A stretch of DNA of 64,000 nt from the NCBI RefSeq assembly GCF_023734775.1, contig NZ_AP025732.1:2052501-2116500 (forward strand), given 5' to 3'. The notes beneath the pieces were generated by a model. That model did no database searches. It saw nothing but the letters and a program-made list of their open reading frames with translations, and had not been told where the DNA came from. This document shows positions 9,388 to 16,306 of the stretch, piece by piece (position 1 is the first letter of the stretch; each line of letters opens with the position of its first letter). A program made the translations under genes and the position numbers. Origin of the DNA: Nostoc cf. commune SO-36 (lineage in GTDB: Bacteria > Cyanobacteriota > Cyanobacteriia > Cyanobacteriales > Nostocaceae).

Positions 9388-10032
9388 ATGCCCCTCACCG
9401 TCGAAGCTAGCAGCTTATCTCTCAATGATATTCATCGCTTTCTCAAATTAGAAGAACTTTCCAATGGTTCATTTACAGACTTTTTAAGTCTAGAACCACT
9501 CTCTGAGTTTGAACAGCAGGATTTATTGCGAATCAGAAATGACTTCCGTCGCTATTTAAGCGCAGGTAAAATTTCTGAAGGCTTGGTTAAATTTATAACG
9601 ATCGCACCATTAATGCGGTTAGCTGGATTTTACGATGTGCCGATTCGGTTGACAATGGAAGATAGCATTGCGATCGCAGTCGAAGATGAAGACAGAAGAA
9701 TTACCGGACGGATGGATATTTTAGCAATCAACAGTCCTCAAAGTAATATTGCGCCGCCTTTTTGGGTTCTAGTGATTGAAACAAAAAATAGTTCGGTCAA
9801 TGTGATTGAGGGTTTACCTCAATTACTCACTTATGCTTTTAAAAGTTTAGATCAACAGCCATCAGTTTGGGGTTTGGTAACTAATGGACAGCTTTATCAA
9901 TTTGTTTATTTAAGACATGACAACCAGTCAACTTATGAATTGATGCCATTATTAAATTTGAGTCAATCTCCAGATGCAATTGAGTTATTGCAAGTATTCA
10001 AAGCCATTTGTAAGTTACCAAGTTTTCAGTAA
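9388..10032 (+). CDS. PD-(D/E)XK nuclease-fold protein, HsdR N-terminus-like
   Basis: A 214-residue protein with a restriction-type core in its second half: RITGRMDILAI near residue 110 supplies the metal-binding Asp, and FWVLVIETKNSS near residue 128 gives the ExK half, followed by a helix EGLPQLLTYAFKSL. The end (WGLVTNGQLYQFVYL) resembles type I restriction R-subunit N-terminal domains. No helicase or methylase gene lies beside it, so it is a stand-alone member of the kind common in cyanobacteria. Biological role unknown. The broken Uma2 gene follows 22 bp downstream. Confidence 0.8.
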   Translation: MPLTVEASSLSLNDIHRFLKLEELSNGSFTDFLSLEPLSEFEQQDLLRIRNDFRRYLSAGKISEGLVKFITIAPLMRLAGFYDVPIRLTMEDSIAIAVEDEDRRITGRMDILAINSPQSNIAPPFWVLVIETKNSSVNVIEGLPQLLTYAFKSLDQQPSVWGLVTNGQLYQFVYLRHDNQSTYELMPLLNLSQSPDAIELLQVFKAICKLPSFQ

Positions 10033-10054
10033 ATAAATCGCGGGGCGATCGCTG

Positions 10055-10782
10055 ATGTCTGAACCTGCTACTCTAGAAATCATCTCTGATGGTATCTCAG
10101 AGGACGAAGTTATTTTTCCTCCTGGCGATATACTGAGTGACGAACCACCCTTGGAAAGTGACCCACACCGAGAACAAATTGATTTGCTGATTCGCATACT
10201 TAAATTGTGGTGGCGAGAGAGGCAAGATTTTTATGCTTCTGGCAATTTGACGATTTACTATAGTCCTAACCAGAAAAAATCAGAATATTTCCGTGGCCCA
10301 GACTTTTTTGTAGTTTTGGGAACCCAAAAAAAGACCGTAAGAGTTGGGTAGTTTCGCAAGAAGACGGCAAATATCCCAATCTGATTGTGGAAATTTTGTC
10401 AAGTTCAACCACAGCAGTTGATAAAGGTTTAAAAAAACAAGTTTACCAAGATACCTTCCGTACACCAGATTATTTCTGGTTTGACCCTGTAACAATGGAA
10501 CTTCAGGGGTTTCATCTAGTTGATGGTAAGTATCAAGAAATTCAAGTAACCACTGATGGCCGTTTGTGGAGTCAGCAGTTAGAACTTTATTTGGGAGTTT
10601 ATGAAGGTAAATTAAGATTCTTCACTACTGAAAATGAATTGATACTATCATCAGAAGAATTGGTGGAACTTGAACATTTACGCGCCCAACAGGCGGAAGA
10701 ACGCGCCCAACAAGCAGAGCAAGAAATTGCTCGACTGCGGGAGGTTTTACGTACACAGGGCATCGACCTAGAGAATATTTAA
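10055..10782 (+). pseudogene. Uma2 family gene with a one-base frameshift
   Basis: The first frame (10055-10351) ends shortly after the FRGPDFFVVLG block, and the second frame (10387-10782) resumes with LIVEILSSST and YFWFDPVTMELQGF, all in normal Uma2 order. The shift lies at a run of seven A residues around 10325-10331; one extra A would restore a continuous protein of about 242 residues. A coiled-coil tail (EERAQQAEQEIARLREVL) ends it, as in many Nostoc Uma2 proteins. The homopolymer site makes sequencing error, or transcriptional slippage producing some full-length protein, realistic alternatives to a dead gene. Confidence 0.8.
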
Positions 10783-10874
10783 TGACATCAGGAAATTAAT
10801 TAAAGACACTTTCAAGTTAATATCTAGTTATTAGTGTGTAAAAAAAGCGTTATCTTCTGAAAGTAGGGCATCGT

Positions 10875-11564
10875 TTGCAAGCAAAAGAAATTAAGGATCA
10901 GCTAAAGTCCCTTACCCTCCAAGCCTCCTCGATAGATCATAATTTAGCGAGAAGATTAGATGAAATCAATCGTTGGGTAAAAGATATCAAACCAGGTTCC
11001 CTGACTGCAAAACCCTTTGTCACTGCCTTTCTCTTAGAGGTAATTACGGATTCGACAATTTGGCTGATAATCAAATCCTTACCTTCAGAAGAAGAACAAA
11101 AAGCAAAGTTCGAGCTTATGACGCCCATTGAGAGATATTGGTATGGTTATCTCTTTCCCAGATGGTTCAATGCAAGTGACTCCAAGTTTTATATTTGGAA
11201 ACAAAAACTGATGGCAGGCGAATTTAATCAGGTCGATCATGATATCATTAAATCTATAGCCCAAGATATTGTCAGTCGAGAAGGTAGTTTTTGGCAGCGT
11301 TATATAGCCGACCTTTCTATGGCAACAGATTTAATTGTTAGTCGTAACAATGAACCACTGTGCATTCAAGTTACTAGTGTTAGCGAAGAACTAAATCAAC
11401 AAAAGTACGAAGCTTGGCAAAATACACTGCGATCGTGGGAAATCGAAAGGGGGCTGTTCTTAAGTTACAATCCCAAGGATGCTAATTTTGTGAACCAGTT
11501 AGTCAACGTGGCCCTGTATAACAGTGATTACCTTTCTGGTGGCAAATATTTAAAATTTTCGTGA
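10875..11564 (+). CDS. unknown protein with possible degenerate nuclease-like core; first gene of a coupled pair
   Basis: A 229-residue protein I do not recognise. The likely start is a TTG at 10875, as no nearby in-frame ATG precedes the conserved-looking region. The C-terminal half has ATDLIVSRNNEPLCIQVTSV followed by a helix, a layout reminiscent of PD-(D/E)XK enzymes with a Q-x-T in place of E-x-K; this is weak evidence. The stop codon overlaps the GTG start of the next gene by 4 bp, indicating translational coupling. No signal peptide or membrane segment is evident. Confidence 0.65.
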   Translation: MQAKEIKDQLKSLTLQASSIDHNLARRLDEINRWVKDIKPGSLTAKPFVTAFLLEVITDSTIWLIIKSLPSEEEQKAKFELMTPIERYWYGYLFPRWFNASDSKFYIWKQKLMAGEFNQVDHDIIKSIAQDIVSREGSFWQRYIADLSMATDLIVSRNNEPLCIQVTSVSEELNQQKYEAWQNTLRSWEIERGLFLSYNPKDANFVNQLVNVALYNSDYLSGGKYLKFS

Positions 11565-12073
11565 ATTTTCAGGAATTTGATACTTCGGGTTTGTGTTCTA
11601 GCCTATATACTTACGTGCTAATTAGAGCTTTTATGGCTAACAAAAGAGAAACTCACTGCAACAATCAAGTAGATACATTTGCTGAAGCTTTAGCAACAGC
11701 GCGACAAATGCAGCAGAACTGGTTAACTTATGGAGTTGATTTTGTCAATATTTATGTTGAAGATGTGGAGGGAGACTGGCTAGAAACGTGGGGACATGAC
11801 GAAATATTAGGTAATTTTCAATTAGATACTATTAAGGAATTCTTGGTAAGTAATGATAGTGTAGCTGTTAGGGTAAGACAGCATTTAGGAGAGCGATCGC
11901 TATTTGATTTTGCACTAAACTTAGATGAATCTTGGAGAATTTCCCAAACCAATGACAGGCTATCTGCTGTAAAAAATCTGCTAGCTGGTGAAGAAAATAG
12001 TATTAATACAGATGATATCAGGTTACTGGATTTAGCAAATACTCTGGTAGTAAAGTTAGCAGAGATTTTGTGA
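11561..12073 (+). CDS. unknown protein, second gene of a translationally coupled pair
   Basis: A 170-residue acidic soluble protein with no motif I recognise. It contains DTFAEALATARQMQQNWLTY and NIYVEDVEGDWLETWGHDE. The GTG start at 11561 overlaps the preceding stop (GTGA overlap), which favours coupled translation and a stoichiometric partnership with the upstream protein. An internal ATG at 11633 is an alternative start. Acidic small partners of nuclease-like proteins are sometimes immunity proteins, but nothing here proves that. Confidence 0.6.
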   Translation: MNFQEFDTSGLCSSLYTYVLIRAFMANKRETHCNNQVDTFAEALATARQMQQNWLTYGVDFVNIYVEDVEGDWLETWGHDEILGNFQLDTIKEFLVSNDSVAVRVRQHLGERSLFDFALNLDESWRISQTNDRLSAVKNLLAGEENSINTDDIRLLDLANTLVVKLAEIL

Positions 12074-12818
12074 AATTTGGAATTATATTTTCGTAAATTA
12101 CTTTCAGAGGCTATTTACATTTATTCCTCACGTTGAAGCATTCATAAGAAAGTTGGAGCATTTGTTGCAAACGTTAAATATTTTCTTATAAATGTTGAAA
12201 CAATTGTTACTCACGTTAAAACTTTGGTTAATAACGTTGAAAGTTTTCCCTTAAGAAAGTATTTGAGAAAAGTATCGAGAAATTCACTGAAGCAGCCCTT
12301 GTAAAAATGGATAAGCTGCGGAAAAAATTCCCTGTCCCGACTGAGTGGACTTTTAATCCTTGAGTATAAAAACTATCGAGATATCCTGTTCCCGATAGGT
12401 TACAGCGCTTCCCGCTATTATGCAATACAGTTTTTCTTATTGCCTCTCTCCTAACATAGCTTTTAGCTTTGAGGATGTACCTCATAGCTGCCGGAAGTGC
12501 TGTATATCTCAGCCAATGCCAAGTAAACAATTTGTTACCTGTGTCTTTGCTACATTTATTACCTTAGACAGAATACAATAAATAATGTCTATAGCGTTTC
12601 AACCGAGAAAGTCTCAACAATACTGATTTAATTTATGAGACTGTTTTATACAGTCATTCACAAGCAAAACTGAATCAAAACCGTTTAAGCACTTAGAGAC
12701 GCTAAGAGACTAACAGATACTTCGAGAACTGGTTAGCGTTTTATTTCCCACTTCCACTAGAAATTCCCAGACCAATGTAAAGTCAAGAATTTACCTTTAA
12801 ATACCGAGGTATTAAATT
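12074..12818. other. 745-bp intergenic region
   Basis: Apart from the 21-nt periodic array at its left end, I see no supported gene. Short open frames on the minus strand here lack ribosome-binding sites and coding character. The right part is the upstream region of the small gene at 12819. Confidence 0.5.
12132..12256. repeat. six-unit degenerate 21-nt periodic repeat
   Basis: GTTGAA/GTTAAA-like cores begin at 12132, 12152, 12173, 12194, 12215 and 12236. Spacings are 20, 21, 21, 21 and 21 nt. The approximate consensus unit is GTTGAAACATTTGTTANAAAC. A 21-nt period equals seven codons; read from the TTG in each core the units give L-K-x-x-L-x-T-like heptads interrupted by stops, so this could be a decayed coding heptad repeat. 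Unit divergence excludes a recent duplication. Confidence 0.7.
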
Positions 12819-12986
12819 ATGCAAGAAATTGAAAGATTCTTTAGCAACTTCTTCAGTGGCATAATCAACCGCTTTAAGTATTCTGCGATGGATGCTGCTG
12901 ATCGGAAAATGAGAGAAACTATCGACGATCAGCTTGAACAACGGCGACAAAAGTCTCAGCCCAAGGATCAAGAAGACCGCCAGTAG
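12819..12986 (+). CDS. small conserved-looking protein of 55 residues
   Basis: ATG at 12819 is preceded by GAGG about 10 nt upstream. The product starts MQEIERFFSNFFSG, continues with an amphipathic, charge-rich helix (DAADRKMRETIDDQLEQRR) and ends KDQEDRQ before TAG. The aromatic N-terminal patch and coiled-coil-like charge pattern look like a genuine small cyanobacterial protein. Function unknown. It sits upstream of rpsB on the same strand. Confidence 0.6.
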   Translation: MQEIERFFSNFFSGIINRFKYSAMDAADRKMRETIDDQLEQRRQKSQPKDQEDRQ

Positions 12987-13137
12987 GCTTTAAAAACAGC
13001 AAGATTTTTATCACTAACAAGCATAGCGTTGTCCAATTGTTGAGTGGGCAGCGCTATTTTCTTCCAGTCACTCAAGCAACTACAACTTTTCAGAATATGC
13101 TAACCTAGTATGGTTAACTAATCTCGCACATCTAAGA

Positions 13138-13190
13138 ATTCGGGTGTTTCCCAGTTGGGAAATACACTTGGATGGAGGTTTAACCCGAAT
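13138..13190 (+). promoter_or_regulatory. structured rpsB leader, nested hairpins
   Basis: An 8-bp outer stem pairs ATTCGGGT (13138-13145) with ACCCGAAT (13183-13190). Inside it a perfect 7-bp hairpin, TTTCCCA-GT-TGGGAAA, spans 13147-13162. The structure ends 16 nt before the rpsB ATG and would include the purine-rich GGATGGAGG stretch in its interior. Ribosomal protein leaders that mimic the rRNA site commonly mediate feedback repression; that function is inferred here. Confidence 0.6.
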
Positions 13191-13206
13191 CGGAGTTGAA
13201 AAATAT

Positions 13207-14001
13207 ATGCCAGTAGTTTCATTGGCTCAAATGATGGAGTCAGGGGTTCACTTTGGGCATCAGACCCGGCGTTGGAACCCGAAAATGTCTCCTTACATTT
13301 ATACTTCCCGCAATGGTGTGCATATTATCGACTTGGTGCAAACTGCCCAGTTGATGGATAATGCTTACAACTACATGCGATCGCACGCGGAACAAGGAAA
13401 GAAATTTCTTTTCGTCGGCACAAAGCGCCAAGCAGCTGGAATTATTGCCCAAGAAGCCAGCCGTTGTGGTTCCCACTACATTAACCAACGCTGGTTGGGT
13501 GGAATGTTAACCAACTGGGCAACCATCAAAACACGGGTAGACCGCCTGAAAGATTTAGAACGCCGTGAAGAAACTGGCGCACTAGATTTATTACCGAAAA
13601 AAGAAGCATCAATGCTACGTCGGGAAATGACGAAGCTTCAGAAATACTTAGGCGGCATTAAAACAATGCGGAAAGTGCCCGATATCGTGGTAATTGTAGA
13701 CCAACGTCGGGAATATAACGCAGTTCAAGAATGCCAAAAGCTGAATATTCCCATTGTGTCCATGTTGGATACAAACTGTGACCCCGATGTAGTAGATATC
13801 CCCATCCCAGCCAACGACGATGCTATCAGGTCAATCAAGCTGATAGTCGGAAAATTGGCGGATGCCATTTATGAAGGTCGTCACGGTCAGCTTGAGGCTG
13901 AAGATGATTACGAAGATTATGACGGTAGTGAGTATGACGATGACTACGAAGAAACCGAATATACTGATGCCGTAATTCCCGACGAGGAAACAGAGGAATA
14001 A
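13207..14001 (+). CDS. rpsB: 30S ribosomal protein S2
   Basis: The protein starts [19 protein letters not shown], the universal S2 N-terminus, so the ATG at 13207 is chosen over an upstream GTG at 13144 in the same frame. Conserved S2 blocks follow: [32 protein letters not shown] and [19 protein letters not shown]. At 264 residues it is slightly longer than the E. coli protein because of a strongly acidic tail of about 30 residues rich in D, E and Y. S2 binds the 30S head-platform junction. It forms the usual rpsB-tsf pair, with a 219-bp spacer. Confidence 0.97.
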   Translation: MPVVSLAQMMESGVHFGHQTRRWNPKMSPYIYTSRNGVHIIDLVQTAQLMDNAYNYMRSHAEQGKKFLFVGTKRQAAGIIAQEASRCGSHYINQRWLGGMLTNWATIKTRVDRLKDLERREETGALDLLPKKEASMLRREMTKLQKYLGGIKTMRKVPDIVVIVDQRREYNAVQECQKLNIPIVSMLDTNCDPDVVDIPIPANDDAIRSIKLIVGKLADAIYEGRHGQLEAEDDYEDYDGSEYDDDYEETEYTDAVIPDEETEE

Positions 14002-14032
14002 GCAAAGCCGGGGTGAAGTAAGTGTGCAGCAG

Positions 14033-14068
14033 AGGGCGGTTATTTGCAGAATCGCAATAATCCGCCCT
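14033..14068 (+). promoter_or_regulatory. hairpin between rpsB and tsf
   Basis: A 7-bp GC-rich stem (AGGGCGG/CCGCCCT) is extended inward by TTATT/AATAA and GC/GC pairs with single bulges. No T-run follows, so it is more likely an attenuator, RNA-processing or 3'-end stability element than a full terminator. It may allow unequal rpsB and tsf expression. Confidence 0.5.
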
Positions 14069-14220
14069 TGTCTGCGGCATAAGGTAGGCAAAGGTAGAGG
14101 CGAAAAAAAACTCATACCTGATAACTTCATTATTTTTTCTCCCCCAGCCCTGAGTAAGATAGAAATACTCAACACCCGTGAGCGATTACAACTCGAGGTC
14201 AAGTTAGGAATTGAGGCAAA

Positions 14221-15165
14221 ATGGCGGAAATATCTGCAAAACTCGTCCAAGAGCTACGCCAAAAAACTGGTGCCGGCATGATGGACTGCAAAAAAGCGCT
14301 GATAGAGACTGAAGGCAACGTAGAAGAAGCCGCAGACTGGCTACGGAAAAAGGGCATCTCTAAAGCGGGGGCAAAAAGCGATCGCATTGCGGCAGAAGGT
14401 CTAGTAGACACTTACATTCAGCCAGGTGGTCGAGTGGGTGTACTCATCGAAGTCAACTGCCAAACCGACTTTGTTGCTCGTAACGAGGCTTTTAAAGCTT
14501 TAGTTAAGAACCTGGCAAAGCAAGCAGCGACAGTTGATAGTGTTGAGTCTTTGCTGGCTCAACCCTATATTGAGAATGAAAGTGCGACTGTAGAAGAATC
14601 CATCAAGCAAACTATTGCCACCCTTGGTGAAAACATCCAAGTGCGCCGCTTTGTTAATTTTGCAATAGCAGAAGGCACACAAGGCGTAGTAGACAGCTAC
14701 ATTCACACTGGCGGTCGAGTTGGTGTATTAGTAGAACTGGGTTCCCAAACTGAGTCAGTGGCTGCTAACTCAGAATTTCAAAGCTTGGCACGGAACACTG
14801 CAATGCAAGTTGCCGCTTGTCCAAATGTGGAGTATGTAAGCGTAGACCAAATCCCCGCCGAAATCGCCCAAAAAGAAAAAGACATTGAAATGGGCAAGGA
14901 TGATTTGGCAAACAAGCCAGATAACATCAAAGAAAAGATTGTTCAGGGACGGATTGAAAAACGCCTGAAAGAATTGACTTTGATCGATCAGCCTTACATC
15001 CGCGATCAGAGTATTTCCGTGGAAGACCTTTTTAAGCAATCAAAGGCTCAATTAGGCGGAGATATTCAAGTGACTCGCTTTGTCCGTTATATACTGGGCG
15101 AAGGTATTGAAAAGCAAGAAATTAGCTTTGCTGATGAAGTTGCTGCACAAATGGGCAGCAAGTAA
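14221..15165 (+). CDS. tsf: translation elongation factor Ts
   Basis: The N-terminus [20 protein letters not shown] followed by DCKKAL is the EF-Ts UBA-like domain. The [10 protein letters not shown] motif near residue 80 contacts EF-Tu. The 314-residue length fits cyanobacterial EF-Ts, and two similar core subdomains are visible (VQVRRF/IQVTRF-type segments near residues 140 and 280). EF-Ts catalyses GDP release from EF-Tu. Start is supported by GAGGCAAA immediately upstream and by the standard sequence. Confidence 0.97.
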   Translation: MAEISAKLVQELRQKTGAGMMDCKKALIETEGNVEEAADWLRKKGISKAGAKSDRIAAEGLVDTYIQPGGRVGVLIEVNCQTDFVARNEAFKALVKNLAKQAATVDSVESLLAQPYIENESATVEESIKQTIATLGENIQVRRFVNFAIAEGTQGVVDSYIHTGGRVGVLVELGSQTESVAANSEFQSLARNTAMQVAACPNVEYVSVDQIPAEIAQKEKDIEMGKDDLANKPDNIKEKIVQGRIEKRLKELTLIDQPYIRDQSISVEDLFKQSKAQLGGDIQVTRFVRYILGEGIEKQEISFADEVAAQMGSK

Positions 15166-15167
15166 TA

Positions 15168-15228
15168 TTAGTCATTGGTCATTAGTCATTAGTCTTTACC
15201 AAGGACAAATGACTAATGACTAATGACT
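15168..15228. repeat. heptamer tandem repeats in inverted arrangement
   Basis: TTAGTCA/TTGGTCA units on the left and TGACTAA units on the right face each other across a short centre, so the whole block can fold as a long hairpin directly after tsf. This heptamer family recurs at several intergenic sites in the window. Confidence 0.8.
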
Positions 15229-15237
15229 CTTTAGCAA

Positions 15238-15272
15238 ACAGGTCAAGCAAATCGCCTGACCTGTATTTTATT
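15238..15272 (+). terminator. rho-independent terminator of tsf
   Basis: Perfect 8-bp stem ACAGGTCA/TGACCTGT with a 11-nt loop, followed by ATTTTATTT. It closes the rpsB-tsf unit. Confidence 0.75.
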
Positions 15273-15392
15273 TAATACAGACGCAAGATATTTGCATTTA
15301 ATTTAAAATCTAAAATCCTCTGTAAAATTATCCGAAAATAAATTCGTACATTTGTACTATGTAATAGTTCACATGGACAAGAACGAAAAGAT

Positions 15393-16205
15393 ATGGCAAG
15401 AGCAATCGAGCGAATTGAACGGGATATTGCAGCACTCAAAGAAGCGATCCGCGCGATCGCAGTAGAACTAGAAAATGCTTATGTTAGTTATCTAGCCACC
15501 TTGGGGTTAGCTGTACGAAAACAGTTGATTCTCGCAAGTTACCACCTCTGTACTCAAGGATATCCCGAAAACTTTTTGCATTTGTCATTAAATCAGCGCC
15601 AACAATTGCAACAAGCCATCCGCAAGTTGGGCCAACTGGCAGCTGAAGAGTTGCTTGCCTGTATTAAAAGTGAAGCAGGGGGGGATGAAGGGGATGAGGG
15701 GGATGAAGAAGATGAGGAAGTAACATCCTCTTCATCTTCAGTATTTCTGGACACCTCTAATCCTATAGAGTTGGCAAAATGGCAACAGAACTTAGAAGAG
15801 GTCACGCAAGAGATATTAAAAAAACTTTCGCATGATGCTAATGTTTTATTACAAAAAGCTGGGGTATTACCCAAAAAATTACCAGAACCGATTTTAGCAG
15901 CCGCAGCTGCGGCATCAGAAGCATCTGCTGAGGTAATGCCAGGGCCACCCAATTTATTAAACTTAGTGATTGAAATTGAAAATGAGCAGCAGTCAGAAGA
16001 TTCTAGACTGACACAAATTATGGCTATTAACCTGCGGTTAGGAGAAATTGAATTTGCTGATGTAAATCTCTCGTCTGAGCGTAGGCAAATCCGCAGTACT
16101 TTAGTTAAACTAAACAAGCTAGGACGAGAGTATCAAAAGAGACATCAAGAAAAGGCAATTGCTGAAGCTGAAGCTGCATGGCGTGCTAGTTGGTTTGAGG
16201 ATTAG
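15393..16205 (+). CDS. unknown cyanobacterial protein with repeat-derived acidic insert
   Basis: A 270-residue soluble, helix-rich protein without a recognised domain. It begins MARAIERIERDIAALKEAI and ends with a charged helix (KRHQEKAIAEAEAAW). Residues about 92-116 are an acidic low-complexity stretch (GGDEGDEGDEEDEEV then SSSSS) encoded by GGGGATGA-type repeats that look like intergenic short tandem repeats inserted in frame. An Ala-rich segment AAAAAASEASAE lies near residue 170. Function unknown; a 15-residue coiled-coil start hints at oligomerisation. Confidence 0.7.
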   Translation: MARAIERIERDIAALKEAIRAIAVELENAYVSYLATLGLAVRKQLILASYHLCTQGYPENFLHLSLNQRQQLQQAIRKLGQLAAEELLACIKSEAGGDEGDEGDEEDEEVTSSSSSVFLDTSNPIELAKWQQNLEEVTQEILKKLSHDANVLLQKAGVLPKKLPEPILAAAAAASEASAEVMPGPPNLLNLVIEIENEQQSEDSRLTQIMAINLRLGEIEFADVNLSSERRQIRSTLVKLNKLGREYQKRHQEKAIAEAEAAWRASWFED

Positions 16206-16306
16206 TCATTTGTCCTACCCTACGGGTTGCCTTTGGCGGCTCTATGTCCTTTGTCCAAAGTCAAATGACCAATGACCAATGACTAATGACTAATGACCAA
16301 TGATTA
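16205..16306. repeat. short tandem repeats with inserted CCCTACGGGTT element, abutting recG
   Basis: GTCATTTGTCC-type and TGACCAATGACTAATGAC-type heptamers surround a CCTACCCTACGGGTTGCC element that also occurs near 23697. The right end runs directly into the recG start codon: the ATG at 16300 is part of the repeat. Confidence 0.75.

Noticed and set aside
12132..12256. 21-nt array considered as a CRISPR
   Set aside because: Repeats and spacers are not separable, units diverge and no cas genes are nearby.
12228..12530. 100-residue minus-strand frame
   Set aside because: No ribosome-binding site, no coding character, and it overlaps the periodic array.
13144..13206. Upstream GTG start for rpsB
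   Set aside because: It would add 21 residues in front of the universal [10 protein letters not shown] start and lies in the leader hairpin.
13831..14250. Minus-strand frames across the rpsB end
   Set aside because: Shadows of the acidic rpsB tail on the opposite strand.
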